Shown here one piece after another: positions 40,198 through 46,684 of a DNA stretch of 46,684 nt (within the stretch, counting starts at the first letter, position 1; every line of letters starts with the position of its first letter). Both the position numbers and the translations under genes were made by a program. The stretch lies in the NCBI GenBank assembly GCA_014804005.1, contig JAAVAP010000019.1, positions 16,916-63,599 of the forward strand. The letters run 5' to 3'. Below the pieces are notes generated by a model. That model saw only the letters and a program-made list of their open reading frames with translations, searched no databases and was not told the DNA's origin. The DNA is from Treponema sp. (GTDB lineage: Bacteria; Spirochaetota; Spirochaetia; Treponematales; Treponemataceae).

Positions 40198-40686
40198 ATG
40201 AAACACATTTTTCTTTCAATCGCATTGCTTTTGGCTGGCGCGGCGGTGTTCGCACAAAGCGTTTCTTTTTCTTCCGCCGACCTTGACAAGAATAAAATCA
40301 CGGACGAAATTTTTTCCGCCGCCGATGTCACGGTCGTGAATGTGTGGGGAACATTCTGTCCGCCATGCATTCGGGAAATGCCCGAACTCGCCGAATGGCA
40401 AAAATCCATGCCGAAGAATGCGCAAATTATCGGAATCGTGTGCGACGTGAATTCCACCGACGACGCGAAAGGCATTTCAAACGCAAAGGCAATTCTCAAA
40501 AAAACCGGCGCGACTTTTCCGAATGTCATCGCGAATCAAAGCCTTGCGCAATTTTTGAACGGAATTCAATTCGTTCCCACGACTTTTCTTGTTGACAAAA
40601 ACGGCAACATCGTCGGCGATATGATTGTGGGCGCGCAAGTGGCGAAATACAAAAAGGCGGTCGAGGACTATCTTGCGAAAAAATGA
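40198..40686 (+). CDS. TlpA/ResA-like exported thioredoxin-fold protein
   Basis: 162 aa. Signal peptide MKHIFLSIALLLAGAAVFAQ. Thioredoxin fold with the active site W-G-T-F-C-P-P-C-I-R-E-M-P (about residue 56-68). The cis-Pro is in F-V-P-T-T-F-L-V-D-K-N-G (about 126-137), and a TlpA-type insert lies between. The CPPC dithiol indicates a periplasmic thiol-disulfide reductase. GGGAG 6 nt before the ATG. Followed after 4 nt by the CD1871A gene and then by a ferredoxin-type membrane protein, suggesting electrons are brought across the membrane to reduce this protein. Confidence 0.9.
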   Translation: MKHIFLSIALLLAGAAVFAQSVSFSSADLDKNKITDEIFSAADVTVVNVWGTFCPPCIREMPELAEWQKSMPKNAQIIGIVCDVNSTDDAKGISNAKAILKKTGATFPNVIANQSLAQFLNGIQFVPTTFLVDKNGNIVGDMIVGAQVAKYKKAVEDYLAKK

Positions 40687-40690
40687 AAAT

Positions 40691-40909
40691 ATGACAAATG
40701 CAGAAAACAAGTCGCAAAGCGAATTTGGATTGCCCTCGAAAGACAAGTGGCAAAGTTGCTTTTCGAAATTGCTTCAAAAAAATTTTTTCAAAATCTCGCT
40801 TTTGATCATTGCGACGGCGTTCATCGCAATTGGAATTTCGCGCGGTGAAAATACGCTCGTCCTCCAAAAAGCCGTGCGAATCTGCATGGAATGCATCGGG
40901 CTGGGATAG
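40691..40909 (+). CDS. CD1871A-type small CXXC membrane protein
   Basis: 72 aa from ATG 40691. A single membrane segment (about 33-50, K-I-S-L-L-I-I-A-T-A-F-I-A-I-G-I-S) is followed by R-G-E, then V-L-Q-K-A-V-R-I-C-M-E-C-I-G-L-G. The conserved R-G-E ... K-A ... I-C-x-E-C-I-G tail is the CD1871A signature. The CXXC faces the outside and could accept electrons from the membrane ferredoxin protein and pass them to TlpA. The gene trio TlpA/CD1871A/FeS is a recurring cluster in anaerobes; biochemical role unproven. Confidence 0.85.
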   Translation: MTNAENKSQSEFGLPSKDKWQSCFSKLLQKNFFKISLLIIATAFIAIGISRGENTLVLQKAVRICMECIGLG

Positions 40910-40943
40910 GTTTCAATTCCAAATTGCGCACGAATAAAAAATA

Positions 40944-41810
40944 ATGTCGATGTTTTCCAAAATCGTTTCAAAAATAAAATTGCCTCCTGTAAAACGAAAA
41001 CTCATCCAAATTGCGGCGTTCGGCTTTTGCAATCCGCAAGTGCAAAATTTTTTTTCCGGAAAAATTTATACGGGAAAATGGAAAACTTTTTGCGCTCCGG
41101 GGTTGAACTGCTATTCTTGCCCCGCCGCAATTTTTTCCTGCCCAATCGGAGCGATGCAGGCAGTAGGCGGCTCACTTGATTTTTCATTCAGCTTTTATGC
41201 CGTGGGAATCGTTCTCGCAATCGGCGTTTTGCTCGGCCGCACCGTGTGCGCGTTCTTGTGCCCGTTCGGATTGTTGCAAGAAATAATCCACAAAATTCCA
41301 TCGCCAAAATTCAAGTTGCCGCGATTTCTTTGCTACATAAAATACATCGCGCTCCTTTTTTTCGTTTTGATTTTGCCGACTACCAGCTCGCAAATCACAG
41401 GAATCGGCGATCCAACATTTTGCAAATACATCTGCCCAGCCGGAACTTTTGAAGGTGGACTTCCGCTCGTCGCGGCGCGTCAAGAATTGCGCGGCGTTTT
41501 GGGCGGCTTGTTTTTCCTGAAACTCGGCATTTTGATTTTCACGCTTGCGGCATGCGTTTTCATCAATAGATTTTTTTGCAAAACGCTTTGTCCGCTCGGC
41601 GCAATTTACGGCATTTTGAACAAGGCAAGTTTCCGCCGCCTAAAAATAAATCACGCCACTTGCACACGTTGCGGAGCATGCGAATCCGCCTGCCCGATGG
41701 ACGTGAATCCCGTCGCCAACGCCCGCGCCGCTGAATGCATTCTTTGCGGCAAATGCACCGAAATCTGCCCGCACGATTCAATAAAAATTTGTTTTCGTAA
41801 TAAATGTTGA
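40944..41810 (+). CDS. Membrane polyferredoxin (NapH/NosR-like 4Fe-4S protein)
   Basis: 288 aa, 34 nt after the CD1871A gene. Five or so membrane helices. Cysteine motifs: N-C-Y-S-C-P-A-A (about 55), C-A-F-L-C-P-F-G (about 97-104), C-K-Y-I-C-P-A-G (about 158) and F-C-K-T-L-C-P-L-G (about 212). The C-terminal pair C-T-R-C-G-A-C-E-S-A-C-P-M and C-I-L-C-G-K-C-T-E-I-C-P marks two 4Fe-4S clusters. The C-x-x-x-C-P pairs in loops are the NapH/NosR/RnfB-like signature. Probably moves electrons from the cytoplasm to periplasmic partners such as the neighbouring TlpA. No Shine-Dalgarno is visible. Confidence 0.9.
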   Translation: MSMFSKIVSKIKLPPVKRKLIQIAAFGFCNPQVQNFFSGKIYTGKWKTFCAPGLNCYSCPAAIFSCPIGAMQAVGGSLDFSFSFYAVGIVLAIGVLLGRTVCAFLCPFGLLQEIIHKIPSPKFKLPRFLCYIKYIALLFFVLILPTTSSQITGIGDPTFCKYICPAGTFEGGLPLVAARQELRGVLGGLFFLKLGILIFTLAACVFINRFFCKTLCPLGAIYGILNKASFRRLKINHATCTRCGACESACPMDVNPVANARAAECILCGKCTEICPHDSIKICFRNKC

Positions 41811-41882
41811 CGACAAAAAACACTTGCGCTTTTTGCAAAATGATGTTATTTTAAATACAACCACATATAGAGAGGTATCAAA

Positions 41883-42173
41883 ATGGCTACATTGAGCATC
41901 AGACTCGACAACAAGACAAAGGACGATTTCGCGAAATTCTGTGACACGGTGGGAATGTCCGTGTCCACGCTTTTTTCGGTGTTCGCAAAGACGGTCGTGC
42001 GCGAGCAGAAAATTCCGTTCGAAATCTCGGCGAAAAACGACGCGGCGGACGACGACGGCTTTTACAGCGAGGCGAACCAGCGGTATCTGGAAAAAATGGT
42101 CGCGCTTGACCGCGAAGGCAAGTTGCACTACGTGACGAAGACCATGGAAGAACTGGAGGCAATGGCGCGATGA
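41883..42173 (+). CDS. RelB/DinJ-family antitoxin
   Basis: 96 aa. N-terminal ribbon-helix-helix: M-A-T-L-S-I-R-L-D-N-K-T-K-D-D-F-A-K-F-C, then G-M-S-V-S-T-L-F-S-V-F-A-K-T-V-V, the RelB/DinJ DNA-binding fold that represses its own operon. The C-terminal half (Y-L-E-K-M-V-A-L-D-R-E-G) is the toxin-binding part. GAGAGG about 9 nt upstream. Its stop overlaps the toxin ATG by 4 nt. An imperfect ATAC/GTAT inverted repeat near the start may be part of the operator. Confidence 0.92.
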   Translation: MATLSIRLDNKTKDDFAKFCDTVGMSVSTLFSVFAKTVVREQKIPFEISAKNDAADDDGFYSEANQRYLEKMVALDREGKLHYVTKTMEELEAMAR

Positions 42174-42436
42174 GCAACATTACATTCGTCGGCACCGGCT
42201 GGGACGATTACGTGTACTGGCAGACGCAGGACAAAAAGACTCTCAAGAAAATCAACAAGTTGCTCGCCGACATCGAGCGCAACGGCAATGACGGGCTTGG
42301 ACATCCCGAGCCGCTGAAAGGAAACCTCACGACATGGTACAGCCGCGCCATCGACGAAAAGAACCGTCTCGTCTATAAAGTCGAAGACGGAAGCATCCAT
42401 ATCTTGCAATGCCGCAACCACTACGACGACAAATAA
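42170..42436 (+). CDS. Txe/YoeB-family mRNA interferase toxin
   Basis: 88 aa. W-D-D-Y-V-Y-W-Q-T-Q-D-K-K-T-L-K-K-I-N-K-L, then G-H-P-E-P-L-K-G-N-L-T-T-W-Y-S-R-A-I-D-E-K-N-R-L-V-Y-K-V, ending C-R-N-H-Y. This is the complete YoeB pattern, including the catalytic Glu/Arg/His set (E in P-E-P-L, R in S-R-x-I-D, H-Y at the end). YoeB cleaves mRNA on the ribosome. The full set of active residues suggests a working toxin, held by the antitoxin upstream. Usual partner of YefM, here with a RelB/DinJ antitoxin. Confidence 0.93.
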   Translation: MSNITFVGTGWDDYVYWQTQDKKTLKKINKLLADIERNGNDGLGHPEPLKGNLTTWYSRAIDEKNRLVYKVEDGSIHILQCRNHYDDK

Positions 42437-42529
42437 GCGCGCGAACTTTCGTGTTCTTTATTTGCACCGCGGAGTTCCGTCAATGAACACGCGCAAAATT
42501 TTGCAACACTGTCAATAACTTTGCAACAC

Positions 42530-42558
42530 TTTACATTCCGCGAATTTTTTGATATAAT
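42530..42558 (+). promoter_or_regulatory. Promoter of the ParA/MinD gene, leaderless
   Basis: -35 TTTACA (42530-42535, 5 of 6), 17-nt spacer, -10 TATAAT (42553-42558), 6 nt, ATG 42565; no Shine-Dalgarno. Confidence 0.8.
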
Positions 42559-42564
42559 TTTCCT

Positions 42565-43713
42565 ATGCAAATAATTCCCGTTGCGAGCGGAAAAGGCGGC
42601 GTAGGAAAAAGCCTTCTTTCCGCAAACTTGGCTGTCGCGCTTTCTCAGGCTGGAAAAAGAGTCGTGCTCGCCGACTTGGATTTGGGCGCGTCAAACTTGC
42701 ATCTCGTTCTTGGGCAACCCTCTCCGAAAAACGGACTTGGCACTTGGCTCATGGAAGGCGGGAATTTTTCCGACGTCATCGCTCCCACCGAATATGAAAA
42801 TCTCAAGTTCATCGCGGGCGACAGCGAGATTCCAGGCCTCACCGCGCTCAAAGCCCCGCAACGAACGAGGCTCGTAAAAAATTTCAAAGCAATCGACGCG
42901 GACTATCTCATCATCGACTTGGGCGCGGGAACGCACCAAATAATTTTGGATTTGTTCCTGCTTTCGCCGCAAGGAATCGTCGTGAGCGCGCCAGCGACGA
43001 CCGCCATTTTGAACGGATATTTGTTTTTGAAGAACACAGTTTTCAGACTTTTGAATTCAAGTTTCAGACCGGGAAGCGCGGCGGCAAAATGGTTTTCCTC
43101 GCTCAAAAAAGATTCGTCGCAATTGCAGCAGCTCTACATTCCGAAAATGCTCGCAGAAATCGCGGCGATCGATCCAAAGAGCGCGGCGGCGTTTGACAAA
43201 AACTTGCGCATCTTCCGCCCTCGCCTCGTTATGAACATGCTCGAAGATCCGAAAGACGCGGACCGCGCGCTGCGAATCCGCCGTTCTTGCAAAGAATATT
43301 TGAACGTGGAAATCGAACATCTCGGCGTAATGTACCGCGACTCCCTCGAGGACAAGGCTTTGGCTTCGCGCCTGCCAATCGTCGTCTACAAGCCGCAAAG
43401 CATTCTTTCCCAGGCAATCTATCGCATCGCTGAAAAAATTCTCGCAAGCGACACTTTGGAATTCGGCGGAGAATTCGAGCCACCCGCAGACAGCGCGAAC
43501 AATTCGTTTGAAATAATGTCGGAAGAAGCGTCGGAAGATTACGAAGCGAAAATGGCGGGCATCCAGGATTTGCTCGGAAGCGGCGCGCTTTCCACAGGCG
43601 AGTTAATCGAAACGATAAAAACTCAGGCCTACGAATTGACGCAATTGAAAAAGGAAAACACGCTTTTAAAATCGAAACTCGTAAAAGTTGCGGGACTCGG
43701 CTTTAAAATTTAA
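42565..43713 (+). CDS. MinD/ParA-family ATPase, FlhG-like
   Basis: 382 aa. Deviant Walker A ASGKGGVGKSLLSANLA (about 7-23), switch I V-V-L-A-D-L-D-L-G-A-S-N-L-H, and Walker B-like Y-L-I-I-D-L-G-A-G (about 112-120). The order is that of MinD/FlhG/ParA dimeric ATPases. A C-terminal extension (about 320-382) ends in a coiled coil (Q-A-Y-E-L-T-Q-L-K-K-E-N-T-L-L). There is no amphipathic MinD membrane-targeting helix at the very end, and no flhF or parB neighbour, so the cargo is not known. In spirochaetes FlhG-like proteins set flagellar number and position, so that is one option. Confidence 0.88.
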   Translation: MQIIPVASGKGGVGKSLLSANLAVALSQAGKRVVLADLDLGASNLHLVLGQPSPKNGLGTWLMEGGNFSDVIAPTEYENLKFIAGDSEIPGLTALKAPQRTRLVKNFKAIDADYLIIDLGAGTHQIILDLFLLSPQGIVVSAPATTAILNGYLFLKNTVFRLLNSSFRPGSAAAKWFSSLKKDSSQLQQLYIPKMLAEIAAIDPKSAAAFDKNLRIFRPRLVMNMLEDPKDADRALRIRRSCKEYLNVEIEHLGVMYRDSLEDKALASRLPIVVYKPQSILSQAIYRIAEKILASDTLEFGGEFEPPADSANNSFEIMSEEASEDYEAKMAGIQDLLGSGALSTGELIETIKTQAYELTQLKKENTLLKSKLVKVAGLGFKI

Positions 43714-43736
43714 AAGGATTTCAAAAGGTTTTCAAA

Positions 43737-44729
43737 ATGAATTTGCTTTATATAAATTATCCTTCTTGGATCAAGCCTGAAATTTTTCCCGGCGTTCCGT
43801 TCTTGGGAATTTTGCGTTGGTACGGGCTGATGTACGTCTTCGCGTTCGGCACGGCGTATTTCGTGCTCAAAAAAATTTTCAAAGAAGGCGCGTTGAATTC
43901 CAATTCCTCCAATTCCATCGAACAAAAAACCACCGAAGACGATTTGTCGAGCTTTATCATCACTGGAATAATTTTCCTTTTGATTGGCGCGAGAATTTTT
44001 TCCACGCTCGTCTACGACACTTCCGGAAAATATTTCGAAAAGCCGTACCTGATTTTTTGGCCGTTCGACGGCGGCCGCTTCACGGGTCTTGCGGGAATGT
44101 CGTATCACGGCGGCGTAATCGGCGGCACTCTCGGAATGCTCGTTTGGTGCAAAACGCACAAGCGGCCTTTTCTCAAATGGGCGGACGCGATGTGCACGGC
44201 GATTCCGCTCGGCTACACTTTCGGAAGACTCGGAAATTTTTTGAACGGCGAACTTTACGGGCGAATCACGAAAATGCCATGGGGAATGATTTTTCCGTAT
44301 GCGGAAAAATTCTCCGCTTCACTCGAATGGGTGAAAAATTTCGCGAATGAAATCGGAATGAAAATTCCCGAAGCGGGCCTTGTGAACTTGCCGCGACATC
44401 CGAGCCAATTGTACGAAGCGTTTTTTGAAGGAATCGTGCTTTTTTTGATTCTGTGGGCGTTCCACAAAAAAAAGCCCTTCGACGGATTTTCGTCCGCGCT
44501 TTACCTTGTGGGCTACGGCACGTTCAGATTTTTCCTCGAATATTTTCGAATGCCGGACGCGGACTTGGGATTCCGAATCGCGCACGACAAGGCGGCCTCG
44601 ATTTCGCAAAACACTTCGCTTTTGAACATTTCCACAGGGCAAGTGCTTTGCCTCATAATGATTGCAGGCGGCGCACTCTACGGAGCGGCCGCGTGGATTT
44701 GGGGCAAGAGGCGACGCGAAGGGCGGTAG
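43737..44729 (+). CDS. lgt: Prolipoprotein diacylglyceryl transferase
   Basis: 330 aa. Transfers diacylglycerol from phosphatidylglycerol to the lipobox Cys of prolipoproteins, the first step of lipoprotein maturation; the substrates include the several lipoproteins encoded here. Motifs: I-L-R-W-Y-G-L-M-Y near the N-terminus and L-A-G-M-S-Y-H-G-G-V-I-G-G (catalytic His). The diagnostic G-R-L-G-N-F-L-N-G-E-L-Y-G-R (Lgt signature, about 164-177) is present, with H-P-S-Q-L-Y-E-A and F-R-F-F-L-E-Y-F. A hydrophilic insertion (about 48-75, rich in N/S/T) is longer than usual. Essential membrane protein. AAGG 10 nt upstream of the ATG. Confidence 0.96.
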   Translation: MNLLYINYPSWIKPEIFPGVPFLGILRWYGLMYVFAFGTAYFVLKKIFKEGALNSNSSNSIEQKTTEDDLSSFIITGIIFLLIGARIFSTLVYDTSGKYFEKPYLIFWPFDGGRFTGLAGMSYHGGVIGGTLGMLVWCKTHKRPFLKWADAMCTAIPLGYTFGRLGNFLNGELYGRITKMPWGMIFPYAEKFSASLEWVKNFANEIGMKIPEAGLVNLPRHPSQLYEAFFEGIVLFLILWAFHKKKPFDGFSSALYLVGYGTFRFFLEYFRMPDADLGFRIAHDKAASISQNTSLLNISTGQVLCLIMIAGGALYGAAAWIWGKRRREGR

Positions 44730-44776
44730 GTAAAATCACGGCAGACGATTCCCACTTCATTTTGCGAGATGATAAC

Positions 44777-45802
44777 TTGCAGTCGATATTGTCCGCGAAA
44801 AATATTTTCGATGCTTTTTTGGCGAGATACGACGGCGGATTTTTTGTCCACCCGTTGCTTTGTCGGCTTTTGCATTTTGCCGTAACGCATTCCGCGGATT
44901 ATGAAAAACAGGCTTTTGAAATATTGGACTTCGGCATAAAGCACAATCGTGCCATTTCAAAACGGCTGCGCTGTGACAGCATCCTGCAAAATGGCGACTT
45001 GCTCCACAACAATAAAATTGTCGGGCGCGCGCTCGTGTTTCGCGCCACAGAAGCACTTGACGGCACGGACACCTTATTTGCGAAGCTGGACGAATTAAAC
45101 AGCAGCGTCCAATCCATTCGGACAAAACAGTCGTACCTTGCCGGCGGCTATTCGGGTCTATCGGTGCGGCTTGCGGACGGCGTGATTGAAAAGGAGCGGA
45201 CGTTCAACGAATGCGAATACACTTTTTTAAAACGCCTGGCAGAAAACGGCTATGCAAAATCGCCCAGATATTTGGGCGCGAAAAAGGGCAAAGATTTGTT
45301 CACTTATATCAAAGGCAAAACAATCGCGTACACGCATGAAATGAGCGAAGTCGCTATCGTAGAAATGACCAACGAATTGAAGGCTATCAACACCATTTCA
45401 AAAAAATATCTCGGAAGCAACGTGTACGTCCACGGCGATTTGGGCGCGCAAAATGTTGTTTTCAGCGATTCCAAAATCGCGGGCATAATCGATTGGGACA
45501 ACACGTTCATCGGGGAAGAATACGACGACTTCATCTATGTGTTTTGGACGTGGGCCAATGTCGGCAACTTGCAACGCAATGACGAAAGAATGTTCGGGCT
45601 ATTAAAAATCATGATAGACACGTATCAGCCCGACAACAAATTCCTGAGCAATTTCCCCGATAAAATCTGGCAGAGAATGGAACACAAGCTCACGTCCACG
45701 CCCGTCGGCTCGAAAACCTACGGCCGCATTTTTGACTGGGTGAAATGGAGCCAGCAATGGGTGGAAAAATACAGCAACCGCATCTCGCATGAAATCGGCT
45801 AA
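44777..45802 (+). CDS. Aminoglycoside-phosphotransferase-fold kinase, atypical start and N-terminus
   Basis: About 341 aa if it starts at TTG 44777 (GAGAT 7 nt upstream). No ATG exists in frame between the lgt stop and 45338, so the start is uncertain or the 5' end was lost. The last 200 residues are APH-like: Y-T-F-L-K-R-L-A-E-N-G, then the Brenner motif V-H-G-D-L-G-A-Q-N (catalytic Asp and Asn in place), then I-A-G-I-I-D-W-D-N-T-F-I-G-E-E-Y-D-D (metal Asp). The first 130 residues are helical and match nothing I recognise. APH-fold kinases act on aminoglycosides, but also on homoserine, choline and other small molecules. Convergent with a MATE gene. Confidence 0.7.
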   Translation: MQSILSAKNIFDAFLARYDGGFFVHPLLCRLLHFAVTHSADYEKQAFEILDFGIKHNRAISKRLRCDSILQNGDLLHNNKIVGRALVFRATEALDGTDTLFAKLDELNSSVQSIRTKQSYLAGGYSGLSVRLADGVIEKERTFNECEYTFLKRLAENGYAKSPRYLGAKKGKDLFTYIKGKTIAYTHEMSEVAIVEMTNELKAINTISKKYLGSNVYVHGDLGAQNVVFSDSKIAGIIDWDNTFIGEEYDDFIYVFWTWANVGNLQRNDERMFGLLKIMIDTYQPDNKFLSNFPDKIWQRMEHKLTSTPVGSKTYGRIFDWVKWSQQWVEKYSNRISHEIG

Positions 45803-45823
45803 CGATGGCGGACGCATTGCTCG

Positions 45824-46684
45824 TCATTGTCTCACTGCAATTCTTTTAAGGAACACTTTTTCCAGCAACAGGGACAGCGCAAAATGCGCGACCATTCCCA
45901 GCCCGAACATGACTATAATCGTGTCCATCGTGAAAGCAATCGCGTCCGTCAGATAAAGCACGAAGAAAATCCCATAATACACGATGTTAATCACGAGCGA
46001 GTTGATCGCATTGTACGCCGTCTTTCCCAAGCCGACAAAAATATTATCGATAATCGCGCCGCCGATGTAGGCGACATAGAACGGCACGAGCTTGATGACA
46101 ATGGCAAAAATTGCGCCTGCGTTTGGCAGGTTCTCGGCATAGCGGAAAAACGGCGTCCACAAAGGAACCGTCACCGCCCAAACGGCGACAACTGCGGCGG
46201 CGATAAAATAGTAGTTGCCCTGTCGCAGCCTCGCATAGCCGTCCTTGCAGTCCCGCCTTATGACTTCCGCCAGCGCGGAGACCGGAATCAGCAGCCAGCC
46301 CCAAATAAAATTGTTCGCAACCCAATAGTTGCCCTGCTCGGAAACCATATTGACCATCTTGCATATCATCACGGCATAGATGAAATTATCGATGAATTGC
46401 TGCATACCTGAAAAAAATCCGACCTTGCCCCATTCCTTGAGCACAGGAATGTCGGATTTATGAAACCGGCAGGGCTTCGTCAGTCCTTGCGCGTACAGCA
46501 TGACAAAACTCGCCGCGGCAAGCAGCGCGTTCACCACAATATTTGACATCGCAATGCCGTACACACCGAAATTCGGTATCAGCGCGAAATCCGCGATTAT
46601 GGAAAGCACGGTATGTATCGCCAGGAAAACATAAACATTCCTGTCCTTTCCGACCACGACAAAGACGACGCTCACAAAGCGGAC
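45824..46684 (-). CDS. MATE/flippase-family transporter, 5' partial
   Basis: Open to the right edge, so about 287 C-terminal residues are seen. Seven or so membrane helices: V-Y-V-F-L-A-I-H-T-V-L-S-I-I-A-D-F-A-L-I-P-N-F-G-V-Y-G-I-A-M-S-N matches the sixth-helix signature of MATE and polysaccharide-flippase-like carriers. W-G-W-L-L-I-P-V-S-A-L-A-E-V-I-R-R-D follows, with further helices to I-A-V-R-Q. It differs from the 19135 transporter. It is most like the MATE branch rather than a Wzx flippase, but the N-terminal half that would decide is missing. Confidence 0.75.
   Translation of the reverse strand, partial: VRFVSVVFVVVGKDRNVYVFLAIHTVLSIIADFALIPNFGVYGIAMSNIVVNALLAAASFVMLYAQGLTKPCRFHKSDIPVLKEWGKVGFFSGMQQFIDNFIYAVMICKMVNMVSEQGNYWVANNFIWGWLLIPVSALAEVIRRDCKDGYARLRQGNYYFIAAAVVAVWAVTVPLWTPFFRYAENLPNAGAIFAIVIKLVPFYVAYIGGAIIDNIFVGLGKTAYNAINSLVINIVYYGIFFVLYLTDAIAFTMDTIIVMFGLGMVAHFALSLLLEKVFLKRIAVRQ

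Overview
The window looks like chromosomal DNA of a spirochaete, most likely a gut- or rumen-type Treponema. This is inferred from the mix of families, not from a marker gene. It carries many short-signal lipoproteins and outer-membrane proteins, several LPP20/CsgG-like periplasmic proteins, two lipid glycosyltransferases, AT-rich intergenic DNA with good sigma-70 boxes, and homopolymeric C tracts. No rRNA, tRNA, CRISPR array or complete insertion sequence was found.

Layout. 0-4 kb: flavodoxin-fold reductase (cut by the left edge), DinB-like protein, thiI, YARHG lipoprotein. 4-10.5 kb (minus): a probable operon of three related outer-membrane beta-barrel proteins and a GT28 lipid glycosyltransferase. 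10.6-17.2 kb: housekeeping genes (rplM-rpsI, recX, sppA, DUF975, CYTH, dus, RluA-type synthase). 17.3-21.4 kb: accessory stretch with a small membrane protein, a Bacteroidota-type HU protein preceded by a five-unit palindrome array, a MATE transporter, a GyrI-like gene remnant, a TfoX C-domain protein and a pyridoxamine-oxidase-fold protein. 21.5-30.5 kb: biosynthesis and envelope genes (asd-dapA; aroC; birA; tandem P-II protein with DUF1538 membrane protein; MTA/SAH nucleosidase; GT4 glycosyltransferase). 30.6-39.3 kb: a membrane-tethered LuxR regulator with two 9-C tracts, an attenuator-like structure, then five exported proteins including two ~90% identical CsgG-like paralogues with unrelated C-termini. 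One of those C-termini recurs on the next lipoprotein. 39.8-46.7 kb: Rpn nuclease fragment, TlpA/CD1871A/ferredoxin redox trio, RelB-YoeB toxin-antitoxin pair, ParA/MinD ATPase, lgt, an APH-like kinase and a MATE transporter cut by the right edge.

Three cross-cutting patterns stand out. (1) Many genes have a well-formed -35/-10 pair whose -10 box ends only 5-9 nt before the start codon, so their mRNAs would be leaderless or nearly so. (2) At least six intergenic regions are built of consecutive perfect hairpins. One of these interrupts a gene start and has left a duplicated signal-peptide start. (3) The 30.6-39.3 kb region combines a potentially phase-variable membrane regulator, an attenuator-like leader and a modular family of envelope proteins. 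It is the best candidate here for an undescribed system.
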